NCBI GenBank assembly: GCA_964035545.1
Contig: OZ037769.1
Span: forward strand, 12,390,633 to 12,454,632
Source: Bugula neritina
Lineage: Eukaryota; Bryozoa; Gymnolaemata; Cheilostomatida; Bugulidae
Reading direction: 5' to 3'
Length of the DNA: 64,000 nt
Part shown: one piece after another, positions 24,201-36,500 of the stretch
Position numbering within the stretch: position 1 is the stretch's first letter
How the letters are laid out: each line of letters begins with the position of its first letter
Translations under genes and position numbers: made by a program
Notes under the pieces: model-generated
What the model was told of the DNA's origin: nothing
Seen by the model: only the letters and a program-made list of their open reading frames with translations
The model's database searches: none

Positions 24201-27200
24201 CTCACGAAATTCCATAGGTCGAGATATGGGCTTGGACCCCCTCTCCCCTGTTTTGTGGCTTATGTATGTGTGTAGGAACAAAACTGGGTGAATTTAGTGG
24301 ATCCGTGAGTTAAACCTGGTATTCTATTATGTCACGAATTGAGGTTTCTGGATTTGCAGCTTAGTGAGATATGGAAGGAGCACTGTATCTGTGATTTCAA
24401 ATATTATAATATATAGCTAGTATGCCAAAACTTGTTACTGAGAAGTTTTATTTCACATTTTATCTCCTTTCATACAGATAAAGTGTTTGAATCAGAAGGT
24501 AAGCTGTAGCATCTCTTTGTAAGAATCAACTTTGGGCTAGCTAACAGCACTGAGTCATGTTGTATAACTCTTTGATATAACACCATGAATAAGCGTTTTG
24601 CCCTAGAGTTTAGCAGCTATGTACAATATGCAGCAGAAAAGTACATTTCTAGCCGCAAAGACAAATCTTATTCTGCAGACTTTATAATTTCTCTAAACTC
24701 TAAAGTATAACCTAATTGCTGTGTGGTCTTTACACCTAACAGTGTTTTCACTGCCAAATCTGAAACTCTTATTCTAGTGACATATCATTTACATATTATA
24801 TAGCTTTGTTTTAATAGTTCTGCCACTATAAGTTTATAACTGATGGTTGTTTTTGATCATTACTTGTAGCTTTGCTATTTCTGTTTTCATGCCTAAGGCT
24901 CATTAGAAACTTGGCTTATAAAAATTTCTTTGTTACTGCACCTAAATGTTTTGCAGTGAGCTTTTATAGAGAAATATGCTTGTTTGTTCAAATATAAGTG
25001 GTTTTTAGCTAGCTGATGCTTAGCCAATCAGAATGCATTAGTTCACAGGATGTCTGAAAGCAGCCATGCTTAACTTTTTTGCTGGAATTAATATTTGCAG
25101 ATCTCATGTTGACAATTTATATTGTTATTGGCCTACACGGCACAGTTTCTGGTGTCAACTCAGTTGTCTCAGCTTTGACAAGATTGATGGATTTTGTAGA
25201 GTTGTATTACGAAGATGAGCTGCCAGGTCTAGTTGGATTTGCTGGAGGGGTGGTTGATGGTAGAGGTGATCCTATAGTCACAGCAGATGGAAGTTACCAC
25301 CCTGGAGACAGCCTAGTGTACCCACCCAGTGAGATCAACGATGGTGGCACACTTCTGACTACTGTAGAGAGACCACCCAGGTAGTGTATTATATACCACC
25401 AGGTAAAGTATATACCAGCAAGTAGAGTATATGCCACCATAGAAAGTATATACCACCCAGGTAAAGTATATACCAGCAAGTAGAGTATATGCCACCATAG
25501 AAAGTATATACCACCCAGGTAAAGTATATACCAGCAAGTAGAGTATATGCCACCATAGAAAGTATATACCACCCAGGTAGAAAGACTACCCAGGTAGAGC
25601 ATATGCCACCAGGTAGAGTATTATATACCACCAGGTAGAGTATATACCAGTAGTGGGTGTAATTATTATTCCCAGGATGCCAAGTAGGCAGGCAGAAAAA
25701 TAAAAATAATGATTTATGTTGATAATTTATAAGTTTAAATTAAAACCCAATCACAATGTATAAACCAAAAAATAAGCAGCAGGCCTAGCTTTAGATTGCA
25801 AAACAAACAACTGGGACAAGGTTACACTGTTTCCTATCAACACAAAGTGTTACAGCGCTACCATGTATCATCTTCACCAGAGTACTGTAAAAGTACCACA
25901 TACAATAGACCATGTAAAACTCAGCCAATCAGCAAAGTGTACCAGGTCAATGTTCTACCATTGTAACTGATATAAAATTCTGCAAGTTCAATTGCAAAAT
26001 GCATGCTTCTAAAAGCTAATTGTGCAACTTTTGTTTCATGCATTATTTAATTTCATATCTTAACTTGATGACTCTTGAAAGAGTAGTAATAAACAATAAA
26101 GTTTTATGTAAAAACTCAGGATTAAATTACTCTAGTGTATGGATTATTAATCATATTCTTATTGGAAATTTGTAGTGTAATCTTGGAAGAAAAGAGTGAG
26201 CATAATGGCAGTATCTCATCTATAGGACCATCTCCTAGTGTGGTTTATAGAGCGAATGACCCTGAGAGCGTTTATATGACCTCTGACCCTAGTAAGTTCT
26301 TTGCTACATGGGTACCCCCTCCATATCTCACTATAACTTTGGATCCGCAAACCTCAATTTGTTAGATAGTAGAATATTTAGCTCGTGGATCAGTTAAATT
26401 TGGCCATTTTTACTCTATACTCATATACATAAGCCACAAAACGAGGTTCCAAGCCCTTCTTGTGACCTATAGAATGTTGTGATATATGGAGAGAGCACTG
26501 CATGCACTTACGTTCTTTAATACATTCTTCAGTTGTCCTAAAAATGCACCTTGAACAAATTATTGTTTAATTTCTGAAAAGTCTTAGTTTTGTCACAATT
26601 GTTAATTGCAACAATTAGTTTAAATGCTTATTGGCTCGTAAATTAAGCTAAGTTGTATGAGCGAAATTAATTATGCCAATATTATATAATGCTGCAGCCG
26701 TAATATTGCTATAACCTGCACATGGTAATCAATAATTGGAGAACTAAGGTATTAACACTGCCTTGCCTTATCATAACCTAGTGGGGCCTTAATTACACAG
26801 CCTGAACATGTCTATTTCTCAGGTTCTGGCAACTTTCCAACACAGGTTTACCACAAAGTTCCTTTATCAGACTATGGCCCACCACCACATCGGTACTACA
26901 CTATTGGCGGCTATGGCAAACGCCCTACTTCACACAGTACTATAAGTGCCCCCAGGTAATTATACGCTCAAATATGAAAAACACAGCAACCCTCAAATGG
27001 CTCTTGACCCATTAACGCTGGTGGCCTTGCAATATATTGTTAGACTTCTATCTAATACAAATCCATTTGTGTTTTTTGAAAAGTCATCAACAGAATATGC
27101 TCGCATGGGAGAACCATGTGAAAACCCCTGGATGGAGAGGGTGTTTTCAAGCTGGCTAAGGACTCATTCATCTATGTGGAACAGGAGTAATTATGGCTGA

Positions 27201-29413
27201 ATGCCCTTCCTAACATCACCAATGGCCTTTACTGGGGATCGAACCCATGACTTCGTGTTTACTAAGCCAGTGCTTTAACCCCTAGGGCTTAAATCATGGC
27301 TGCTCTCTAAAGTTGTCAGCAATTGATTAGTAAAATAATACTAGTTCATATCACAAGTATCATAGATTCCTCAAGTTTACCCCCTGGCACAGTGTAGTGC
27401 GGACACAACAACCAAAGATTGATCTCTAGCACAGTTTAGTGTGTCTCATTTCACAGATATGAGAAAAGGTTCATACCCGTACACCAAAGACCTGACCCAC
27501 AGTATATGAGAGAGGTGATTGCATCCCCCCACACTCACCAAACACTGGCCAATGGCTACCATAGATATGCTGGCAGTTCATCCGCTGAGTCTCCAAGATA
27601 TACCGGAGGAAGTTCATCGGGTAGTGGAGTGGACTCCCCAGCAGGGTATGCACCTCGGTACGCCACCAACACCCTCCGCTCTGCTAGTGTTATTGGCATC
27701 CCTAAATATGAAGGAAAGGCGGCTAAAAGGCATTTAAATGGCTACACAAATCATGCGTTCAGAAGAAGTGCATCTAACTCATCGCTGAACGACCTATCAA
27801 TGCATCGGACACATTCGGGTCACCAATCAGAGTCTCACAGACTTCAGCCAATGGCTGTGCAATACCAGCCTGAGCATGTCCGATACATAGATGTGTCCAC
27901 TCTGCCGAGGAAAGGTTCTAGTTTGTCTGAAGCTCCAAGGTTAGTCTATCTGATTATCTTGTGTGCCTTATTACAGTAGTAATGACAAAGTATAAAACAT
28001 AATTTGTAAAAAATAAACTCTATCATGCTGTTATAGTAGGTGTATATAGCCAACAGTGTTACAAAAGTATGAATATTATTTCTAATATCACACTCAATGA
28101 CTGACACGAAAAATTATTTACTGCTATTACAATTTAGAGTACTAGTTTAGTAGTCTGTCAAAAAACTTGTAAGTTTACAATACGAAGCTGCTTTGGGCAA
28201 ATGCATCGGCCATACCTTAGGTGTGCAAAGTAGTGCAAAGTAGTGCAAAATAGTGCAAAATAGTGCAAAATAGTGCCAAGTATTCTGTTCACATAGAAGT
28301 TGCATTTTCTTCTATTTGCATATTAAATTGCATAAGCACTTGTTTGAATTTAGTTACAGGCCCAAAGCTCTTCGGCCTCTAGACATTGAAAGTCACAGGG
28401 TGGTGTCAGTCCACCCCCAAATGTCACACCATAATTTCCGAGGATCTGGTCTTACACTCTTGACTCCACAGTCTCAACACGATCACTGTGAGTTGATTTA
28501 CTTCTTTTCAACTGTGACGTTCAGTCACTTAGCTGGACCAATCAATGCTAAATCACTAGAATATATATAATTATTCTAATAGCTATAGTTTTTTATAGAC
28601 AGAGTATGTTGCACTAAAACAAATTAGTTTAATTAGTATGAACTGTACTAAAATTAACAGATCAATGGAATTTTAAGTTATTCTAACATCTATATTGTTT
28701 TATTACATTAATATATCATGATATTCCAACATTTATCTAATGTAATTGTATTGTATGCATGATATTATCTAACATTTATAATACCAACTTTTGGTATCCT
28801 ATTATTCTAAAATATATATTATGTTATATTATAATATTCTATCATTTGTATTGTGCTATATTGTCTTACATCCTATTAGTACATTATTTATATTATATTA
28901 CATCGTACCTTATTTTATTCTAGCATTCAGTTTGTATTATATTATTCCAACATTCTAATACAATAAGATAACACATATTTTATTTAAATAAAGTACGGCT
29001 GTCGAAACTTTTTTGCAAAATAGTTAAAGAATATATCTCAGCGGCTACTAATAAAATAATAATGATATTTACAATATAGCAGTTACCTGTCAATGATTTA
29101 GCTTTTTACTGCCTTTGATTATTTTTATATTATATTATGTAACTTAGGCTAGATGTAATTGCATATATACTTGTAATTCAACTGTCACAAAATACGCAGA
29201 CAAAACTTACTCTGTGTTTATAGGTTGCTTTACTTGTATTTCATTTATTTTTATAGCATATTTTCCTGTCATCTCATTGCAGTGCTGACAGGGACGCTAC
29301 CGAGAAACACCCGACTAGTTTATAAGCCTGTGACAAGTGGCAGGGTGCTGCCGGTTGAGCAGAGACAGCGCGCTTTTAGAGATGACATTCTGGAGCGAAG
29401 TTCTGTCTATTAA
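21272..29413 (+). CDS. Orphan class C GPCR, GPRC5/BOSS-like
   Basis: Exons: 21272-21301, 22681-23524, 24478-24498 (21-base microexon), 25101-25380, 26176-26291, 26823-26955, 27457-27939, 28360-28487, 29283-29413 (TAA); all phases fit, 721 residues. The first two exons give a signal-like segment (IAFILATLVLSASA) and then only about ten residues before TM1, so there is no Venus-flytrap domain, as in GPRC5. The seven-helix part has GPRC5/bride-of-sevenless features: CNIIRFSIGFCYILMQSVLL around TM3, VQVIINIEWLFLE in TM4, and KWILITSCVTSAVWLVWIAV in TM6. The roughly 430-residue tail is rich in Tyr, Arg, Ser and Pro (DYGPPPHRYYTI, APRYATNTLRSAS, YIDVSTLPRKGSS, ending DDILERSSVY). Ligand unknown. 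Exon 4 has several in-phase alternative acceptors in its first 100 bases. Confidence 0.88.
21840..21995. repeat. Minisatellite, CATGTAGCTGTGTGTAGTAA type
   Basis: Five to six imperfect units of about 22 bases in the first intron of the GPRC5-like gene. Confidence 0.8.
24169..24385. mobile_element. MITE copy 2 with intact TIRs and TA flanks
   Basis: Begins CAGTACTCCCTTCCTATCTC and ends ATGGAAGGAGCACTG, imperfect inverted repeats of about 22 bases, with TA on both sides, as expected of a Tc1/mariner-type non-autonomous element. It is 217 bases, has no open frame, and lies in the intron before the 21-base microexon. It defines the family seen at 84-272, 26306-26500 and 38008-38480. Confidence 0.75.
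25381..25660. repeat. 57/58-base minisatellite repeating a GPRC5-like 5' splice site
   Basis: The array begins at the donor of exon 25101-25380 (CCACCCAG/GTAGTG). CCACCCAG/GTAAAG recurs at 25453, 25511 and, as CCACCCAG/GTAGAA, 25569; CCACCAG/GTAAAG or GTAGAG recurs at about 25397 and in the last units. Minus-strand open frames here (GWYILSMVAYTL pattern) are repeat artefacts. Confidence 0.85.
26306..26500. mobile_element. MITE copy 3, next to a 5' splice site
   Basis: Left end CCCCCTCCATATCTCACTA, right end GATATATGGAGAGAGCACTG, with interior blocks GCCACAAAACGAGG and CCAAGCCCTTCTTGTGA shared with copies 2 and 4. It begins only about 15 bases after the donor at 26291/26292 of the GPRC5-like gene. 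Confidence 0.65.
27117..27300 (-). mobile_element. tRNA-derived SINE, family B, copy 2
   Basis: Minus strand: CCCTAGGGGTTAAAGC (box A-like), CATGGGTTCGATCCCC (box B), GGTGATGTTAGGAAGGGC, and a 3' part ending near GGGGTTTTCAC. In a GPRC5-like intron, upstream of exon 27457-27939. The best preserved copy of the family in the window. Confidence 0.65.
28217..28280. repeat. Short tandem repeat, GTGCAAAATA
   Basis: Five to six copies of a 10-base unit (GTGCAAAGTA, then GTGCAAAATA) in the last-but-one intron of the GPRC5-like gene. Confidence 0.85.
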
Positions 29414-31266
29414 GTTTCTACATAATGTCTAAAAACTCCCTACAACATGTCTATTTACTCTCTATAGCATGTCTATAAACTCTCTCTACAACATGTCTAT
29501 TCACTCTCTATAGCATGTCTATAAACTGTCTATAAGCTTCCTATTAGGTCTCAATAATTAACATGTGTAATAAGCCTTTATAACTGTCTATTAAACCTCT
29601 ATTTAACATGCTATTAGCTTTCTATAATTTTTTGAGCTTTAAAATATTTTGAGCTCACAAACAGCAAACATCATGTGAATTATCTATACATGGTTAAGAT
29701 ATGCATTGTATTTTGCTGACAAAAAAACCTTGAATAATATCTTAAATGTCTAATTACTACCTCAGTAACAACTTTGATTACCGTCTAGCAAAATCTTGAG
29801 ACATGGAAATAGCAATACTACACAAACTTTATATCCAGCAAGAATTCTGGCATTCTTTGATTTCTGGGTTAAAATTATTTTTGGTGTATTTTGTACTTGC
29901 AACCAGCTGCAACCCTGTATTACTGCTGCATGAATTTAAAAGATTGTAAAGTATTTTATATTATATCTTATTTATTGCGTTTGCAATTTTTTCAAATATT
30001 CTATAGCAATATATACCAGCCTCCTAGATTATACTAGCTTTTAGTTTTGTAATAATTATTGCAAAAAATATTTTAACAGCTCTATTTCTATATTAGATTT
30101 TTGCATGTGCTGCACTAGCTTTTACATTCCCATCTCTGGCTTTACTGAATCTCGGTGGACTTCACCGTATAGTTTTTTTTATAATTATAGTACAAATAAT
30201 AAATACACGATACAAAATTGCATTTTATATTTGCAGCTTTACTTTAATTAATACAAATTTGTTATAACAGTAACTAGTATATTTCTATGCAACGCTATCT
30301 AGATGTGTTTCGCAAGCTACGGTATTTTACATTCTGCTATATAATTTATGAGAATTTTAATTACTTTGATTATTTTTTGCTAAAAACAAACTGAAGTGTT
30401 GCTATTTAAGTGTGCTGAATGAATATTTTATGGTAATTAGTATTTTGTATCAAAAGTACTGTATATGCCTTGAAATAATCAATTGTCATCTTTACTGTTA
30501 TAATGATCTGAATAAATATTTATTACTTTAAAATTTAAATTAAAATAAAATGTTCATGCTCCTTTTAATATTCTAAAAATAGTTCAAATGTAAATATCTT
30601 ATAGTATTTGAGTTGAAATTTGTGATGTGTTTTTTCGTACTTCAATGGTTTATAATTCCCTAAGTGATTGCAACTTTTGAATTACATCATGCAGTTCTTA
30701 GCTATAAATAGCATATATTGTATGTTTGTAAACAGTAAAGTTGGAGTTGTAATTTTTATACCGGAGAGGCTACCCAAGATCAACCAATTATTACTTGCAC
30801 TTACTACCAACATTTTCTACTTACTATATAACTTACCCTTACCAGTATTATACAATTACACTTACTATTACTTGCTATTACTACTTACCTTGCTCTGAAA
30901 TTGATTGCATCTAGAAGCGTATTGCTTTAATCCCTGTGCAGGAAATATTTTAGCAAAAAAGGAGTTTTTTGTAAACAAAGATAGCAGCTGAAATGTCAAA
31001 TTAAATATTATAGAAAACTAGAAAATTTTGGCTAATACAGTTGATGTATTAAAGGTATTCATCACTGGTTACTATGGTTACGCAATTGCACATGTGGTAG
31101 TGACAGCTAGTGTATCAGGTATGTGTAGTAGTAGTACTATAGAGATCAGTCTCTCAGTACAGCCATGGCCTGGTTTGCTCTATGCTGTGTTCTGCTATAG
31201 TTTCATATTCAGATAATTACTACCTGCTATAGCAACCAAAGAGCTAGAATTGTATTTAACATTGGA
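29414..31266. other. Intergenic: GPRC5-like 3' region and upstream of the usherin-like gene
   Basis: The first 150 bases carry imperfect repeats of CATGTCTATAAACTCTCTA, probably in the 3' UTR. 30770-30890 has CTTACTATTACTTGC-like repeats. A 62-codon open frame at 31028-31216 has no family signal. The promoter of the next gene should be here; none was recognised. Confidence 0.5.
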
Positions 31267-33431
31267 ATGCCTCATCTTCTGTTATGGCTAATCACCCTCC
31301 TCACAACAACATATTCCTCTCAGTTCACCACTTCACTCAGGAACTTTGATCTGAATAAAGACAGCCACTTTAATGCTGCCTATGGCAGCAGAATAGAGGT
31401 CACACCAGCTGAGTCAGCTTCCTGTGAACAAGGTACCCACTGCGTTACTCCGTGGTGGTTTCATGATGTCCGTGGTTCAAGCAACTCCACAGAGGTTAGT
31501 TATCACTTGCTGATGACACTATTTCAAAATTTACGGTGTCTTTTACTACTATAATAGGTGTGTGATTAACTTCTTTAGAGCCTAAACGCTCAATAGAAGA
31601 GCAGTCAAAAAATAAACTTGTTTTATATTGCTAATATCTTAACTCCCATCTGCTTTTAAATTGTTTTTTTAATGTGTAAGACTTGCAATTTTGCATAATA
31701 TTTTCATTTCTACAAAATTAATCTTCAACATTAAGTTATACCTGTGTTTTGTGCATAACATACGAAAATAATTTCAGCAACATATCGTTTTGGGAACCTT
31801 TAACCTACAACTGGATCCAAGCCTGATCGAGCAAAACATGCAGTGACTATTGCAGTAGTGTTTATACACTGACTGATGGTTGAAGAGTTTATCATTTTAC
31901 ATTGTATGTAGCTACAATCTCAATGCCATGCATTATGCTAAAAGACCATATAATAAATATCACTGCATTTATTAGTAATTTCTTGTAGGTAAATATATGT
32001 TACTACAGAATTGTTTAGCAAACCCACCCTTATGAAGTATATAATAATACACTTGTAGTTTAAATAGCTATATATGCAAATACTTGCATAATTAACCTGT
32101 CTTCAAATATTATAATGTTGATTGATTGCCAGTCTATTACAGTAGTTTTATGAAAAATGAGATATAATTAAAATTCAACTCTGACGTGTAGCATTAACTA
32201 ATTAAGATAACCTAGCATGCTGTTTTTAACTTGAAATAATTTATTGCAAAGTAAGCAGTATTAAGTATACAATTAGTAAATAAATAATACTATCAGTACT
32301 TATTATAAAACTCTAGGAACTTGATAATCTAACAAATGAGTGATGTAAATGTAACCCTGTTCTATAATACAATTATGCTCCACCCTTGTACTATTTTTCG
32401 TCAATGAAAATTATGTGACTTCTTAACTTAATGCATAAATTAAACATTATACAATTGTAAAGATATTTTACCAATAATCAAAATGCTAAACATGCATGTT
32501 TATACAAATATAAACATGTGGGTGTGGGTGTGGGTGTGTGAGAGAAAGCTTTATTAGTATATTATAGGTTAAAATGATACATTGGATATGGAATATAAGT
32601 AAATAGAAGGCAAAAAAGATGTTGAATTGCTTCACGTATTATAAAACAATATTTCCGTATTTCAGTAATAATTTGTATAAATATTGACATAAATACATTC
32701 TAATACATACATTGTAGTATATAATAGTATATTTGTGTGTACTTTTTATAAGGTATTGAAATAGGTATGTAGGTTGTCATAACTGCTTTTGTAGGAGTTT
32801 GAATCTCTTGCAACCAGGAATAGACTCAACTCTAGATGTAGTAGACTGGAAGTCAAGTGCAACCACACTTGCCCCTCGTTACAATACTCAACCCCTAGAC
32901 CACAGTCTATAGCTTTTAATACAGGTAATATGAACAATCAGTGGATATTTGGTTAATCAGCATTTAATCTAAACGAAGTGTTTTGCCTTAAAAAACTGTT
33001 ACAGGAATAGCGCAACATAAAGTCTTGCTTACTTCACTACATTCCTGAAAGGAAAGTATTGGGTATATGATTTCATTATATCACAGCTACAGTGGCCGAC
33101 TAGCACATATTTTCTATGTTGGATGAATTTAATAAACTATTATTTATTTTAGTACAATGTCACAGTGATGGATCCAGATACTTCACCGCTACTAAAGACA
33201 TGAAATACCCCCTCTTAATCTCAACCAATGACTCTTGTAGCTCGTTCACTTTTATCAGTGAATTTTCTAGAGCAGCTGGGTGGAACTTTATATTTGACCT
33301 TGACCTTAACCATATGAGGTAACTGTACTAATATATATATCTATATATATATATATATACATATATATACATACATATATATACATATATATACATATAT
33401 ATATATATACATATATATATACATACACACA

Positions 33432-33510
<79 letters not shown>

Positions 33511-36500
33511 CTTGAGTTATGTAGAAAACTTAGTGCTGGACAACAGCTACTCTTGGAAGGCAAGCTAGTGTCTAAACAAGGTGCTCAGTCTACAGATGAA
33601 ACTTTCCTCTGGACAGTAGACCAGAAGGACGGTCAACTGCATTTGTCTCTAAAGTGGTTGATGTCTAAACAGTTCAACGCGGCACCGCAGACATTATACA
33701 GGTCTGAAGAGGCTTTAGTTGGTGATTCAGTGACAGTCCATTTGTTCTTAAAAGTAAGTTAATTAAGACTCAGATTTTTAAACAAAATTTGCTTTTTAAA
33801 ATGATGCCTAGAAAACAATAAAAGAATGTTTAAAGGAAGTCGCTAGAGGTTAACCTACTTTGAAAATGATTTACTCATGTACATATGATATTAATTATGT
33901 TTATATAGTAAAATATCTACTATAAAGTTTTCACTTCTGCGCTTCAAAAACAATTATTGTAAAATACCTATTTCAAGGATCAAATTTAATAGAAACCCAT
34001 TAAACTTATTTTGCTACAAAGTCATCAATGAATGCTGCTAAACCTAACAAGCTACTGCACAATGTCTCGAAGTATTAAAAAATAATGTATCTTTTCAAAT
34101 GAGAAGCAACTATTTCGATCAAGCTTTATATTTTCTTTGTCCACTGTTATATGAGTAATATAATCAACTTTAGCAGTATCATAATGTTTTACATACTGAT
34201 GAACTAGATGTGATTTAGCAGAGTTGTTCTTTCTTACAATAAAGGCTTACACTTAGCTTGGAACAGAAAAAAAAAGTCTTGAAGCATTTCACAGCTCACT
34301 ATTACACTTTAACTATTGTAATAATTGGCTTCTAAATTAGATCACCCAAGTATTTTAAGTTTGAAAGCCAATAAAAGGCTGAGTTTTAACTGAAGTGACT
34401 CTATCACTCTTCCTGATGTGTTTATAGTAAAATTAAATTGTAAGCAAAATATTTAGGTTTTGAACATAATGCATGTTTGCCTGTGTATGGTGAAGCCTGA
34501 CTAGACCATTGTTCAATTTTACAGCATATAACTAAAGCTCCAGGCTCCACATGTTTCTATGTCAATGGAGTGCATGCAGCCTGTTTGCCTAGCATCAGCC
34601 TCTATGATAAAGCTATAGCTTTTGTCAGTTTGAACGGTAAGAATAACTTTGGTCTGAGAACTGTATCAGGGAGTATCAGAGACATTCAACTCTACAAGAT
34701 GGGACTCAGCTCAGTGATCATATCTGAGAGGTAAGAAACTCTTACAGGTTTAAATTGATTTGAAGTTGCAAAGGAATTTGTAAGAATTTTTAGAAATAGG
34801 CTTTTGTGGAAAAGCAATTGTAGAAAGGTTGGTTAGTAATTTGAAAGCTTGTTGTAGTGGAGGAGAGACGCTGTTGGTTTGAAGGTAAGTTGTGCAGTGA
34901 TGAAACGAAGTGAGTATACAGTTTACAGTTGAGTGGTACTATAGGAGTACCAACTGTTTTAGTTTTCCTACTAAAATGCAACATATAAACTAATTTTTAA
35001 TACAAGGTAAAACTTTTGTTAAAACATTTTTATCAATTCAAGTAAAAGTTCTATATTAGCCAGCAATAATGATGATGATGGGTTTACTGTATGACAACTT
35101 ACTGCTGCAGTGGTGGTAGAAGCAGCTGGCTGTCAAAATCTGTCACAAACTTTAGTGAAACTTTTAACACTATTTTTTCACATTATTTCCTATACTATTG
35201 CCAGTATTTGAGACAATAGTTCGAGCACTAGCTAACACTTGCTAGCACTTGCTGGTAGTTTCTAGCACCTGTGTTTCTTTCAGATAAAACTGCCCGCTGA
35301 CAATATAGCCTTAAATGTCTCCTCTTAGCATAGCATCCTTGAGGTTTCAAATTAATTTATACTATAGAGATTTGAGCTATTAACAATTTTACTAATATGC
35401 ACCTGCGTCCAAGAATTTCTAAGATCTACTCTGGCCAGTTTTAATACTGCAAATATTAATTTGTGCAGGGAAATACAGACAGTATATTTGAGGAGTATTG
35501 GTGCCACACTCAGTGATTCTAATCATGTTGACTGTCTATGCCAGCATGTGGATTATCCTAGAATGGAGAGAGCAGAGTGGCTGGACTTTGGTGCTCACTC
35601 GAATGCCTATACTAACTATTGCTATAGAGGTAAGTATAGTAACAGTAACTATATAAACCATAATCATACTGGTATAGAAGTGAACAGTTGTACACTAACT
35701 AGGCATAATCATTTATATAAAATCAAGTGGTAACACTAACTAACCATAACTATTGCTCTATCGCTATAGAAGTAAGTCACTACTTAAGTTTTCATGATAT
35801 TGCATTTTATTATATTTATCTTCGAGAACTTTGGTGCACATTTCCTTAGTGTTCTACTGAGCAAGAATGTATTATATGTTATATTATGTATTATATGTTA
35901 TATTATGTATTATATGTTATATATTATGTATTATATGTTATATATTATGTATTATATATTATATTATGTATTATATGTTATATTATGTATTATATGTTAT
36001 ATATTATGTATTATATATTACATTATGTATTATATGTTATATATGATGTATTATATATTACATTATGTATTATATGTTATATATTATGTATTATATGTTA
36101 TATATTATGACTAGATTATAGATTTAAAGTTTGGAAAATGAGAAAAATAAAAAAAAAGTTGAGAACCATTTTTTAGGTAAAAATAAACTTGATAAAAATT
36201 GATAGCTATACATTTTTTCACTCTGTTAAAAACTGAACTTGGCTCAATGATTTTACGATAAATGCTGAAGCCTGAACATAAATGTGTGAAAGAAAATTAA
36301 TTTTTTCTAAATTCAGTGTAATTTATAATACTTGTCATATTCTTGTTTTGCTGAGTTCCTATTTTATTGTTCTCCCACATATAAGAAGATGACCCTAAAC
36401 TATCCATGAAAAGTGCAACAGATAATGGAAGGATAACTCTAAATAAGCGATGCACAGTTATAGTATATAATACGAAAGCACTAATCATATTAATACTGTT

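Noticed and set aside
31028-31216. 62-codon frame just upstream of the usherin-like start
   Set aside because: Hydrophobic but featureless; the next gene has its own convincing signal peptide at 31267.
33306-33563. Minus-strand 85-codon open frame of YIYIY repeats
   Set aside because: It is only the (AT)n intron of the usherin-like gene read in another frame, crossing two real exons antisense.
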